Part shown: positions 49,018-62,728 of the stretch, piece after piece | Position numbering within the stretch: the stretch's first letter is position 1 | Layout: the number at the start of each line of letters is the position of its first letter | Source of the DNA: Nipponacmea schrenckii | Taxonomy: Eukaryota > Mollusca > Gastropoda > Lottiidae | DNA length: 64,000 nucleotides | NCBI GenBank assembly: GCA_030562195.1 | Contig: JAUJPP010000005.1 | Location: forward strand, 41,465,106-41,529,105 | Direction: 5' to 3' | Translations under genes and position numbers: made by a program | The notes under the pieces: model-generated | The model's input: the letters and a program-made list of their open reading frames with translations, nothing else | Database searches by the model: none | Told to the model about the DNA's origin: nothing

Positions 49018-52000
49018 AATTCATTGTTGAAATGACACACAAACAATAACAAAGTCATATTTTCACTGCATGTTTACACTCAGTTGACTTTCTATTCAAT
49101 AACAACGGCGATGTTCATTTTAAACTAGATTGTGTTACCTAGCCAATCATTCATCGAAATACCTAGAACAAACCAAACCATAGAATAACTCATTGGCACT
49201 TCGGTTCACTAAAGTTTATTTTCATTCATTCATTCAAAAAGACCTACCTTAACCAAACAAACAACTATAAAAATAATAAACCTAACAGAAACTAATTGTC
49301 TCAATCTCAGCAAGATTTTAACCTTAAAATTACATTACTTTCACCTGAATTCATCATAAAAAATCAATTTCTTCACCTTTTACCTCGATTTCCACTCAAC
49401 TTGTCAGGATAAAAGATGAAATATCTAGTCTCCATTCAAACAATGTTTAAAAACACATAAATACTAAACTATTGACCATGAGGGAGAGGGTGGACTGTTT
49501 AACAATGAAACCTATATCATATAAAAACATATCTACAGTCTACAGTGGTCAAATCTTATTGTACTGACCAAGACAACAAGGACAAATACCATACGAAACA
49601 TACCTGTATACAGTAGACAAGTCTTTAATGAACTGACCAAGACAACTGGACATACCTATGCAGGTCTACAGTAGTCAAGTTTTCACAATATCAACCAAAA
49701 ATTCATTTCATTTCCAGTACTGGCTTGTTTCAATGATTTGTTGTACTCAAACATATGTTAGAAATTTGAGATCAGACCAATGTGAATATATAGACCTAGA
49801 TCTAGTTTGTACTGCTCCAGACAATAGAAAATGTTGATATACATTCCAAGAATAATATTCACTGTTAAAATATGCAAAATATTACAGAACAGAGCAAATA
49901 ACTACCCTTATATACACCATCTGACTTACAATATAACTTGAAAAACTTCACTTTAATTTAAATAAATACCACAAAATCATTCAAAAGTTAAAAAAAAAGA
50001 AGAAAAGAATACTATTTATTCCTCAATAATTGAAAGAATTAGATTCTTATTCCATATAATCCTGTAAATATGAAATTAAGAATCGCAAACTAGAAATGTA
50101 CTCAACATAACAGAGAATGTCTTTCCTAAATCCTTACACATTTGGTTAATATAATCCTTTATAATATAAAATTGAAAATCAAGGAAAATATTTACAAGCA
50201 GTGCAAATTATAAAATGTACTGAACATAAATAGAATTGTGACACTGAAAGATTGCCTAAATGTAAAACCTAACACATTTTATTTAATTGATCCTTGAAAC
50301 ACCTCAACTAGTAGAAAATAAACACCTTACTACCTCCAAATATTGTACCACATCATCCTCTACTATTGGAAATAATCCTTAAAACACAGCAAAATAAACC
50401 CAAACAACACATTAAATTATACAGCATTCAAACATTATCAACTGATGTCATCAATAATCCTTTTCACACCATCAATATAGAAAAAAATTCACAAAATTGA
50501 ATGAGAGAAATAAACTACACACCATGTATTTTACTATATGATAAAAGAATAAAGCTTGACTCTGAGTTGAATATGAGTTTCACAGTACATACAAGCCGAG
50601 TCTGGTAGATATCCTAGATAACTGAAGGTTGAATACAATATACACTGAATATAAGGTATATACTATCTAGGTAGAGTCAGGACTGTAGATATACCCCTAT
50701 CACTATCTCACCAATACTAAATAGATCCTACCCACTCAATATCTTACACTCTACCTCCTGTACATTAATACATACATCGCAAGTTCACCAAATCTCTTCA
50801 CAAAGATCTCCAGCCAGGCTTCACTGAAGAAAGAAAATCTGTCATCTGGACAATAGAGTCTAAATGACAAACATCCAGTGCAAACAATAGACTAATCCAC
50901 TTCAACTCACCACTGCATTGGTCAACTTTATTGAGCTTAAAGATACCCAACTGTGTTTTTCTATTTCTATACTCGTATGAAGTGTGCGACATCCAAGATG
51001 TTTTTTATCCACCAGTTTTCTTAAGATCTAATATGTGTTAAGTATGTCAATTTATGAAAACATCTGATCTTTCTTACAAATCTCCAGCTGAGCCTTTTTC
51101 AAAATATATACAATGGAAAACAATGTTTAGAATGCAAGATATTGAAGTCATTTCAAACTTAGATATTTAGTAACTAATGCTGTTCAAAATAACACTCATT
51201 CAACTCATTCATTGAACTTTTAACACCATTTGTATAAAGAGTAAAGAAATTCCTAAAATTTGTACCTGAGTTAAAATGCATTGAACAATATAAGAAGGCT
51301 TTACAGCACAATGTAACACATATTTAAATGCTCAGAGTGCATCTCATGTTGCTGACATGTTTTGGATATGAAAATCCTCATCAAGACAGTCGACAGTTTA
51401 GCTCTAGATATTAACTATCAATATAAGAACAAAACACCAATGAAAATAGTTCTCAAACACAAATAATTCAAATTGAATTGAACATCGATCATACTCAAAA
51501 AAAAAAACCCAAAAAACGCAAAATGATAAAGTACATTTTTTTAGCAGTAAAGAGTCTTGAAATCTAGAAACAGTATTGACTGTGTTTCCTGTTTTTGTTG
51601 GTAATATATTTCATCAATTCTGCCATATACTAAATATCCATAACTATAGGGTTTACATTATTATAAGTATATTTAGAAAGAATACTGGTCTGGACTAGGA
51701 GATTTCAACTTAATTCCTTTAACTCAGTCACTTTAAATCAATCAGCCCCTGGGCCAGTACTACAACCAAACCTGTTTCATATTTATATTGCCCTCTAACA
51801 TCCCCTTATGGTAATGCATAATAATGAATAGAGCAACATGTCACTTGAATTTAGCCTGAGGCCCCTACTACACTAACATACAGTCATCTGGTAATCAGAG
51901 CTTTGTTAATACAATAACTGTATGACTCATAAATTACATTTCATGCTACAGTCAGAATTCTGGATTATTACAGTTTGGTACATTGACTTGGCATCTTCTA

Positions 52001-53645
52001 AATGGACATTAAATTAAGACCAACGGCCCTAGTACATAGTCACAAAATAAGTCTATAGTATGACTATTATGAAGATTTATAGCTTTTTTAAGTTTGTAAA
52101 GTTGAAAATAAGAGCAATATTAACCCTAGAAAACAATAACACATTACAAAACTTAAACTTAGCATGTTCTAAACTAGATAAAAATATCATTTGACACTTG
52201 AATTTAGACTAAGGCTTCTATTGCACGATATAACCATCTGTAACGAATTGTGGATCTTTTAGCAACAATCCTTGATGTACTCAATGACTAAAGCCTGTCA
52301 CTTGACTGAAGCACCCTAAAGCCCAACTACACTATTCTACCATGTGTTAGGTGTAGGGAAATCACCATGTGGTATTTCTATCTTGACTTGGACGACACCT
52401 GTTATAAATACACTTTAATCATACTGATATCATATAGATTTATAACACTGTCCACCATTAGATTTTACACTCCAAAACACTCTAACACAATGGCATTCCT
52501 AATTATTCAAAATCACTCAAACCATTAAAAAATACTGATTTCGTGGCTTATTGTCTCCCTTTAAATTAAGAGTAGTGCAGTCAATGTTTTTTACAAGAGC
52601 TTATGATGCTTACACATGTCTTGGATACTCAACCCTTATCAGGACTGCTATTTTGTACAAATCCATGAAGAGGTTGTCATGTGTACAGAATATTACTTCC
52701 CAACAAGGCAAGGGCAATAACCCAACATAAAATAGATTCAAACAGGAAGCAAGGATTCAAACTTTCTTTTTAATGTAACTATAAATGGTGCAAAAACTCA
52801 GTGGACACATAGACTTCTAACTAAATACAATCTGACAGTGCTGCCAGCTATCTTCTAGGACCACCCTGGGGACAAAATCAGTCACAGAATTGCCAAAAGC
52901 AGCAGGACATCCAAAAGTCTTCCAGTGCAGAATTCAGGGGGAGGGGAAGAGATAATGAGAACTCTACCCCAGTCTATTGTTTTGTTGTTAAACAGAAACA
53001 CTAATGATAGGCCTGGAAGATATCAAAGTGGTCTAGCCTATAATCATACCCCAAACATCTGATCACCACCAGCCTGGGGGTCATAGGTTACTTCCTCAAT
53101 CACTACCATTATCACAGTGAGGGTGGGGACTAGAATAGAACTACACCACAGGTTCACAACCCGTCTGTCATCAACAACCTCAATATGGATAGAATTCATG
53201 ATGTCATTTTAATTTTCAGACATCAAATTTCAACATTAGGGACATGACATAATTTGTAAGGCCTCCGGAAGAAAACAACCGTAATATAGAATATTGACCG
53301 TCTAAACTTGAACTTTCTGACCTGGCTAGCTCCTAGTGACAATCAATGTCTAAATTAGGACATACAGAAACAACCAGAATTGGAATAACATCCAGCAAAA
53401 TGAACATTAAGAAACAATTGCCAATGGTGATGTACAATGGCTAAGTCTTTTAACATGCTGATTCTATTTGTTACAGTTCAAAATCCTTTTTGAAAAGATG
53501 GAACCCATCATTTAAATGCACCTGATAACACTTAGCAATTTAGCTGTCAACTTTTCATCTCTTCTGCTGGAGACCTCACAAATTGTTGACAAGATTCTAT
53601 TGACATCAATCTACCATATTGGTTGTTTGACCTCACAATCTGCTG
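49018..53645. other. long AT-rich non-coding stretch
   Basis: No gene recognised. It holds a weak ~65-bp repeat at 49545-49690 (ACTGACCAAGACAAC twice, with CTACAGT(G/A)GTCAA). A shared motif (ACATGT...TTGGATA...CATCAGG-like) recurs near 51355, 52610 and 41130, which may be eroded ends of one element. Confidence 0.4.
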
Positions 53646-53800
53646 GTATGCTCCTAATGGAGCTTTACATCCTACTCTGCTGTACTAATAGGCTAATGAA
53701 GACGGGCAATACCATGAAGTGTGTAATGATGGGAATTTTGCCTGTACAGCAGCATTAACCTCCAATTTTGCAATTTCCACCATGCAAGGGGTTTTTTCTG
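53646..53800 (+). mobile_element. family E interspersed repeat copy
   Basis: Head CTAATGGAGCTTTACATCCT, GCTAATGAAGACGGGCAATA, AATGATGGGAATTTTGCC and TTTTGCAATTTCCACCATGC occur in order. The tail is decayed; echoes (AATGTGCTCATATGG) continue to about 53870. Confidence 0.75.
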
Positions 53801-54184
53801 CATTTCATTTTAGAATTTTTGACTTCTTTATTGTGATGGCCTGGTCAATGTGCTCATATGGTCTTCCAGCTTTACACCTAACACAGTCTAATGACACTTC
53901 GGACTAATAAATTATTTTAAAATCTTCAATATTGTCATTGCTAATAATAGTATTAAAACGTGTGTCTTGTTACTGTGAACGATATTTTGATCAATGTGTC
54001 CAATTTAATTTACCTTGACAATTACTGGTAACATATGATTTACAACATGAACAGTATGTTAACATTATTTCATTGGTTTTTGTACAAATTTCCCCAAAAA
54101 ACATGTCGGGGACTTATTCTTGAACCTTTTTTTTGTAGTAAGGAATAGAGTAAATATTAATTTTCCAAAAGGCTGATTGCCACC

Positions 54185-54355
54185 CTAAAATCATCTTCAG
54201 TTCAGTTTTGCAAGGGGCCTTAATCTCATAAAATTAAATACAGTAATCTGATTGGATAATAAAACTAAATTTTAGTGATTGACGCATCAGATGACAGGAA
54301 GAATGCAATTAACTTAAGTTAAGTTTTCAAAAATAAGATCACAAATTTTAAGAAG
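54185..54355. repeat. dispersed relatives of the 54-bp minisatellite unit
   Basis: CTAAAATCATCTTCAGTTCAGTTTT at 54186 and ACTTAAGTTAAGTTTTCAAAAA, then AAGATCACA at 54312, resemble the monomer of the 37.3-38.3 kb array but are single and diverged. Confidence 0.7.
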
Positions 54356-55564
54356 TTAAGTTATGTAATTGGATTATAACATTGAATCTAAGATTAATTT
54401 TAATGACCAACAATAAATCTCGAAATCATTCTGAAGTTTTTGCAGAAAAAAGCCACCTGGCCAATAAATTTCTTCAAAAATCTCTCACTCTGAGTTCTAT
54501 TGGACACCCATTTTGACAATATATATCTAAGAGGTCTTTGTGTTCTATACCTGACCATTGTCCAACAATTACTCAGCCCCATAAACCACTTAAAGAAATG
54601 ATTTAATCAAATTACATTAACCCTTGCACCATTAAAGTCTCCATTATTTAGGGGTTAAGTCCATTATCTGTCTTTATTTAAGGGAATAAAGAGGGTTAAC
54701 TTTCCTATCCTATTACTTTAAATATAATTAATGAAATACAACTCCAGCGCAATCAACTGATTATCAAAAGAGGTTTTATCTCAGCTTTCAAGGTATATTT
54801 TCTTCTAATTTTATATAATTATTATCTGGTACAATTAGCTTTAGTTAGTTGGTATTTCAATTCATTTACATTAAACACATGGAAAGGGACAATAAATCCA
54901 GGAGTAATCATTGCCATCAAGTTCGTCCAAGGACCAACTGGTAAACCAGATTTTAATAAACCCTTATTTTTATCCCAATAAAAAAAAGTGGTTCTTTTCA
55001 TTTGCAATTTAGATTTAAAGTAAATTTTTGAAAATAGCCCAACCCCCTAAAAATCTGGGCTAAATAATAATAAACTCTGTGATATAATAAAAAAAATATA
55101 TAGAAATTTATAATTTATTTTGATCATTTCTGATACTTGTTTTTTCATATCTTCAAGACCCAAGTCCTCCCCTGAAAATAGCGAACCTGTCCCTTTAAGT
55201 ATATATTTAGAAGATAATATCCCTTTAAGAAATGAAAATTCTGACAATCTGGCGATTATTTAACCCTCACCAGCTTGTTGGTCATCCTCTTGTATTTCTC
55301 TGGTCAATATTTGTCTTTAAAGCCAGTATAGCTAATCTATAAGTGAATGTTAGGTTCAGGGCAGTGTGTGTTAACAATAGAAGGATTATGTAGGAAATGA
55401 TCTAATCTCTAGAGTATTTCCCCTGAATCCATACAGGAAGGTGTGGACTGGACGAATTAACAATAAAATCTTTTAAATTTATTTGAATACTACTAGACTT
55501 ATAGCCAAAACAAATGGTTTGGGATAAGGGAGATTTCTGGTGGAATAATTTCTGATGAGAAGGT
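54356..55564. other. AT-rich non-coding stretch
   Basis: Nothing recognised. Confidence 0.4.
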
Positions 55565-56606
55565 GACAGTTTAAATCCCTTGTCATTATATGATATAAGA
55601 AAGTTTAGTGAAGCAGGGTGGGGTGGGTGTTTTACCCTCAGATAGACCAATACAATGACAAATCATTACCCAGAGTAATATACAACAAGAAAGGTGTGAA
55701 CGGTGTAGAACATTGCAGTTTTTCATCCCTTGACCACTGTCCCAAAAACCATAGTCTCAAATTTAAAGAATGTGATCATTTCAAAGTACAACAATGGATC
55801 ATCTTTCAATGTGACCTGAGAGCAAACTCTTTTATACTCTACCAATTCCAAATCAGAGTACAATTCTTTTGTCTCTAAATACCATATTATTATTTCTTGT
55901 TCCAAGACACACTGATTCTATTTTAAGACAAAGTTTAAAAGCCAGACCCAGAAGAACAGGGACAAACCTTGTGTCAGCCTATGTTTAGTTCCCCCTGTAT
56001 TGGACAGTGTCAATAATGGTGGTGTAAGTGAACGGTCATTCCACACTGGTCAATATCGTCAATATTGCCCTGGATATCACTGTCTATATTCAACATAACT
56101 TTTTCTTTGTCTGTCACGTCCAGTCATCACGCCTGCGCTTGTTTTTTTTTGTCTGGCACGCTCAATTTTTCCGCCCTAACAACTCATTTTGAAACTGTTT
56201 AAGAAAGGTTTAACAATGGCTTAGCCAGTAGAATGATTAATTTGTATAACCAGCCACCTGGCATCAACTTTACAACTTTTGTCCTGTTTAGCCTTTAGAT
56301 AAAGTCTGTTATCAGTCACTGCAGTACTCAATGAATTTTTGTAGATTATGAGCAATAGTTTGGTGTATGTTTTCAGGATTCCTTGCACAGAACCTGTAGA
56401 GCTATAGAATGAACTTATTTGGGTACTGTTATTTCTGTTTATCAAAAACCTTTTAGAGTGTGACAAAATTAAATCCCTTGTTGTTGTATGATATAAGAAA
56501 GTTTAGTGAAGCGGTGTGGGGTGGGTGTTTTACCCTCAGATAGACCAATACAATGACAAATCATTACTATGTAATATACAACAAGAAAGGTGTGAATGGT
56601 AGAGAG
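55565..56606 (+). repeat. pair of ~145-bp direct repeats, 900 bp apart
   Basis: 55565-55710 and 56461-56606 are almost identical: TTAAATCCCTTGT, ATGATATAAGAAAGTTTAGT, GGGTGGGTGTTTTACCCTCA, GACCAATACAATGACAAATC and ACAAGAAAGGTGTGAA, in order. The intervening 750 bp holds no recognised gene. Confidence 0.9.
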
Positions 56607-58554
56607 TCTACACATCTGAAAACATTACTTTGGTTCAATGTTATCTACGAAGTATCAGCTATAAAAACTTCAGTCAAAATCCTCAAACCTTATTTTGGGC
56701 TTAATATTGTAATATTTTCAGTTTTGGATTTAACTTTATCTTCATTATACATCAACGAAATGACACATAACCTTACACTATCCTTTTAACGTTATTCATC
56801 CACAGAACAGGAAAACTGGAAATAGTCCAAAGTTTAGTCATCTCAAATACAAATTGACTGAAGGATCTGCCTAGGATGGGAGATATATTTTATTGTAAAA
56901 ACATCAGTTGGTGGTCATGGCCATTCATCATAAACTACTGTAGGATAGTTAATGTTAGGCTTGGTAAAAATCTGATTTATAACTTACAGTATCGTTCATT
57001 TTCCATATTGAGGACTTGCTTCTTTTACACACTAGCTTATTTTCAGTCAGATATATGTGGTTTCTGAGATATCTGTGGTTCCTGCGATTCCACTAACACT
57101 GGGCATTTAATGATGTGTATTTATTGGAATAAAAGGAAAAATACCTCTGACTGAAAATCATAATGATTGAGCTAGAATTCTGTAATTATCAGATAGGTTG
57201 GGTTAGATTAGGTAGGAACTGTAGATTGTAACAACATTGTTGTTACAAAAGCACAGGCACAGGCAGGGTTAGGTTGGGAAGGCAGGGTTAGGTTGGGAAG
57301 GCAACTCATACAAAGTTAAGAAAATCTCTTTACAATCCGTTTAATTTTATACATGTAGATTTTTTTTATCATGAACCTGAAATTGAACTTTATGATTCTG
57401 GCTGCGTTAAAAATAAACCACTCCCTATAAATATTTTAGAAAGAAACAATAATCTCATATTTTATTTTTATCAGAAAATATAGATTTCTCCTAAAACTGT
57501 GGGAGGGTGTAGCTGACAGGTGGTCAAAACAGTTTTATTATTTCTATCAACGATGGCAAGAATGTTGTTTAGATTTTAATCAAATTCCCGACAGTTGCTC
57601 TTTATGCTCTTTCATTTTTAACATTTTATATCCTCTAGTCTGGCTCCCTGAAAGCAAGTTACAGCAAATTGTGCAGCATTTGGTATGATGATGAACTGCA
57701 ACAACTTTTTAAAATTCTCAACAGATTTTTGTTGAAAGTAAATTTCTGCTTTTACAATAAATAACAACACAACATGTAGTAACAATTCAAAACTGCAAAA
57801 TAAAACCCAAACCCAAAATTACAAATTATTTCTAACTATTTTAGCAAAACGACAGCCTGGATTACAAATTATATAAACGACATTAATCATGGGTATTTTT
57901 TAATTAATTAGTCATAGAACAATGAACATGCATCATACAATCTGGTAAAAAACCCAGATGGTGAGACTGATGATGTCATAAGGGGCGTGTCTGACATTAA
58001 TCACTTAATTAAACAATTCTCGTTAACATGCTTCAATTAATTAGATCAAACCAAACCCTGGTATTGGATAGCCTGATAGTAAAATGATCCTGGTGAGAAA
58101 CTGAGAATAGTTGAGGGTAAGGTTTAACACAGACAGGGTAAACACAGTTAAACCCCAGGCTGTAAGATGATGAGTCAGTGTGTTTATCTAGCCAATACAG
58201 CCCCTCCCCTCCCTCCTATACCATAACATATGGTCACTGTTACAGCAGCCGGTATATATCATATACAACACTTTATAAATTGGCAATATTTTCTTTTGTT
58301 CTTTGATAGCCTTACTAACATACTTTATTTTAAATTGCTGTTTATAACAGTGTTTACATTCAAGGAAGAGCTGGCTTCCTCTTGAGTATGCCTTCCTTTT
58401 GTTTTTGGCAATTTACTCAATCTTGCTTGGTAATAGGTAGTAGAGAAGTCTTCAAAATCGCATCCAAAATGTTTGATAGTAAGTCATTTGAGAATCAGTT
58501 AAACACTTAGCATTGGGCAAAAATTTGCTTTTAAACTAACTTAGACTCTAACTT
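56607..58554. other. non-coding stretch
   Basis: A small tandem GGCAGGGTTAGGTTGGGAA (two copies) lies at 57262-57302. No gene recognised. Confidence 0.4.
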
Positions 58555-60366
58555 GAAAACGTAGATGTAACTATAAGGAGCAAGGTTGTTGGATGGGGCG
58601 AGAGAAAACGTAGATGTAACTATAAGGAGCAAGGTTGTTGGATGGGGCAAGAGAAAACGTAGATGTAGCTATAAGGAGCAAGGTTGTTGGATGGGGCGAG
58701 AGAAAACGTAGATGTAACTATAAGGAGCAAGGTTGTTGGATGGGGCGAGAGAAAACGTAGATGTAACTATAAGGAGCAAGGTTGTTGGATGGGGCGAGAG
58801 AAAACGTAGATATAACTATAAGGGGCAAGGTTGTTGGATGGGGCGAGAGAAAACGTAGATGTACCTATAAGGAGCAAGTTTGTTGGATGGGGCGAGAGAA
58901 AACGTAGATGTAACTATAAGGAGCAAGGTTGTTGGATGGGGCGAGAGAAAACGTAGATGTAACTATAAGGAGCAAGGTTGTTGGATGGGGCGAGAGAAAA
59001 CGTAGATGTTACTATAAGGAGAAAGGTTGTTGGATGGGGCGAGAGAAAACGTAGATGTAACTATAAGGAGCAAGGTTGTTGGATGGGGAGAGAGAAAACA
59101 TAGATCTAACTATAAGGAGCAAGGTTGTTGGATGGGGCAAGAGAAAACGTAGATGTAACTATAAGGAACAAGGTTGTTGGATGGGGCAAGAGAAAACGTA
59201 GATGTAACTATAAGGAGCAAGGTTGTTGGATGGGGCAAGAGAAAACGTAGATGTAACTATAAGGAGCAAGGTTGTTGGATGGGGCGAGAGAAAACGTAGA
59301 TGTAACTATAAGGAGCAAGGTTGTTGGATGGGGCGAGAGAAAACGTAGATGTTACTATAAGGAGCAAGGTTGTTGGATGGGGCGAGAGAAAACGTAGATG
59401 TAACTATAAGGAGAAAGTTTGTTGGATGGGGCAAGAGAAAACGTAGATGTAACTATAAGGAGCAAGGTTGTTGGATGGGGCAAGAGAAAACGTAGATCTA
59501 ACTATAAGGAGAAAGGTTGTTGGATGGGGCAAGAGAAAACGTAGATGTAACTATAAGGAGCAAGGTTGTTGGATGGGGCGAGAGAAAACGTAGATGTTAC
59601 TATAAGGAGCAAGGTTGTTGGATGGGGCGAGAGAAAACATAGATCTAACTATAAGGAGCAAGGTTGTTGGATGGGGCGAGAGAAAACGTAGATGTAACTA
59701 TAAGGAGCAAGGTTGTTGGATGGGGCAAGAGAAAACGTAGATATAACTATAAGGAGCAAGGTTGTTGGATGGGGCGAGAGAAAACGTAGATATAACTATA
59801 AGGAGCAAGGTTGATGGATGGGGTGAGAGAAAACATAGATGTAACTATAAGGAGCAAGGTTGTTGGATGGGGCGAGAGAAAATGTAGATGTAACTATAAG
59901 GAGCATGGTTGTTGGATGGGGCGAGAGAAAATGTAGATGTAACTATAAGGAGCAAGGTTGTTGGATTGGGCGAGAGATAACATAGATATAACTATAAGGA
60001 GCAAGGTTGTTGGATGGGGCGAGAGAAAACGTAGATGTAACTATAAGGAGCAAGGTTGTTGGATGGGGCGAGAGAAAACGTAGATGTAACTATAAGGAGC
60101 AAGGTTGTTGGATGGGGCGAGAGAAAACATGGATATAACTATAAGGAGCAAGGTTGTTGGATGGGGCGAGAGAAAACGTAGATGTAACTATAAGGAGCAA
60201 GGTTGTTGGATGGGGCGAGAGAAAACGTAGATGTAACTATAAGGAGCAAGGTTGTTGGATGGGGCGAGAGAAAACGTAGATGTAACTATAAGGAGCAAGG
60301 TTGTTGGATGGGGCGAGAGAAAACGTAGATATAACTATAAGGAGCAAGGTTGTTGGAGGGGCGAGA
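58555..60366. repeat. 49-bp minisatellite, about 37 copies
   Basis: The unit holds GAAAACGTAGATGTAACTAT, AAGGAGCAAGGTTGTTGGAT and GGGGCGAGA. Units are very alike; most differences are at a few fixed places (ATGT/ATAT/ATCT; GGCGAGA/GGCAAGA). The + strand is purine-rich. There is no interruption, which suggests recent expansion. Confidence 0.97.
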
Positions 60367-61053
60367 ATTAGAGCATTTCCAGCACTTTATAATTGAACAC
60401 TATTTTCTATACCTTTTGTTGGCATCATCATTATAGAATGTAAAAATTGTAAAAAAGGGAGATTACAAAAACAATTTAATGTGGTCTTGTTTCAACTCTA
60501 GTAAAATTATGAATTTAGTTACATAAGATTTGAAAGAAGGAAAGTTAATGCTATATTGGAGCACTGTATAAATTGGGAATATTTGGTCCTTTTATAAAAT
60601 ATCCCTACTATTTTAATATCATTATATTAGGCAGGAGTTGTGAGTAGTGTGGGGGTAATGGGGAGCAAGTTGGGGGTAGGGCAGGTATGGGTCAGTCTGG
60701 TCTGGGCATCAATACTTGAACTAAGTGTTCTAAAAGGGTGTTAATTCCCCTGAATGAATGAATATAATATTTAAATTGTTATTGATTCCAACTGTCGACA
60801 GCCATGTCACAAGACAAAACAATGCCAGGTCTGCTTCCATCCATCAATCTTACACTAATTAACTAATTAATCAAACCAATTAATAACCTCGTTAACAACA
60901 CAGCTATCATAATAATAATTAACATCATGGCCAACTGCACATCATTTTGGCACTTTTAAACAAAGCAATCCTTCCTGGAAGATGAACAAATGAAAAGAAA
61001 ATGACATTCAGCTCACTATCAGACCATGTTGACCTCCTAATTATTCACCTGAC
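60367..61053. other. non-coding stretch
   Basis: Nothing recognised. Confidence 0.4.
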
Positions 61054-61561
61054 CTTTTGTATTGCCCCAAGGACTGAATGTTAGACAGAACCATGTCCTT
61101 GTGTATTGGACCAAATTCTGACCCATGTAAAATAAAGAGTCTATGTTTGTCCCCATGGGCTGAATTTTAGACAGGATCATGTCCTTGTGTATTGGACCTA
61201 ATTCTGACCCATGTAAAATAAAGAGTCTATGTTTGTCTCTATAGACTGAATGTAAGACAGGACCATGTCCTTTTGTATTGGACCTAATTCTGACCCATGT
61301 AAAATAAAGAGTCTATGTTTGTCCCCATGGGCTGAATTTTAGACAGGATCATGTCCTTTTGTATTGGACCTAATTCTGACCCATGTAAAATAAAGAGTCT
61401 ATGTTTGTCTCTATAGACTGAATGTAAGACAGGACCATGTCCTTTTGTATTGGACCTAATTCTGACCCATGTAAAATAAAGAGTCTATGTTTGTCTCTAT
61501 AGACTGAATGTTAAGACAGGATCATGTTCTTGGACCTAATTCTGACCCATGTAAAATAAAG
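61054..61561 (+). repeat. 86-bp tandem repeat, about six copies
   Basis: The unit holds TTGGACCTAATTCTGACCCA, TGTAAAATAAAGAGTCTATG, TTTGTC and ACTGAAT, AGACAGGACCATGTCCT. Two sub-types (CCCCATGGGCTGAATTTTAG and TCTATAGACTGAATGTAAG) are mixed. Confidence 0.93.
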
Positions 61562-62728
61562 GTTTTTATAATTGATCGAAAAATCAGAAACTTTTATTTC
61601 AACCTTTAGCAAGATCGAACATTGGTCTTTTAGGTTAGTTAACAAACATTCAACATCACAGGAAATGGAGCTAATGATACGCTCGTACCCGTGTCAATCA
61701 GTGCACATGATGAAGGCCTTGGGATAAAATACCTACAACAGATTTATGTTTATGTTCACCGATTCAACTTCAAAGAATGACTGCTGTATCAGATAATTCT
61801 GTTGGTCAAACAGAAAAACTTACTGGAAGGCACATAAAAACAAATTATTGCATTTTAACCAATCAGAAAGCAGCATCATGATTTACTGCTGAAAAGCTGG
61901 TAAGTTGTTTCTGATTGGTCAATAGATAGCTGTTGTAATACAGTATATTAATTTGTTCTGCTAAATGTTTGAGTTGTTTTTTAGGCTTCAATCTAGTTAT
62001 TTGGAATGTGAAACAAACAAATCATCATCATTAACATAAATAGTTACAGAAACAGTACAAGAGTTAAGTTCAATTTATTTCAGAAGTTAGGCTTGGTAGT
62101 CAGGATTATATAACACAATATTCAGCAGTTGATTGGGCTAATGAAAAACGGGATATGCCATCGAATCAACAAACACAATGAGCCATTTTAAACACCCTTC
62201 CTACCCTGCCCACTAGTAAATTACCCTTCCCACTAGTTAATTACCCTCCCCACAAGTAAGGAATGCTGAATGTGACTTAAATCATCCCAAATGTATCCTT
62301 AGCCCACCTGAAAAAACTTACAATAATTCAATTAGCATCTTAAAATGACATTTTCAACTAAACTTGATGCCACTGAGTTTGGTGAATTGTCTTCCCTTTA
62401 AGAGAGATATTTCTGGATGTACAAGACTATGGCACTCAGCATGCTTATTTTCTAATTTACTATGAAAGAAGTTTCTGGATGAGCAAGACTACCTGTTGTT
62501 TATGTCCGACGTGAGTTACATCAGTTGAGTAGGAATAACTATTAACCATCACGATACTATTATTGTTATTAACCAACATTATAAACTGATTATCTCCCCT
62601 GTGGCTCATTCTGGCACCATTTCAGATTTCCCTGATTCATTTATTTGTTTATTGGAATATTGAGACTCATGAAATGAATAATGAATAATACTTCAAGCAA
62701 ACATCAGAAATATCAACTAATTCTACTT
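61562..62728. other. non-coding stretch with a partial family E copy
   Basis: GGGCTAATGAAAAACGGGAT at 62135 and ACAATGAGCCATTTT look like a decayed family E middle box. No gene recognised. Confidence 0.4.

Noticed and set aside
57262..57302. Telomere-like AGGGTTAGG motifs
   Set aside because: Only two copies within a 19-bp duplicated segment, not a TTAGGG array.
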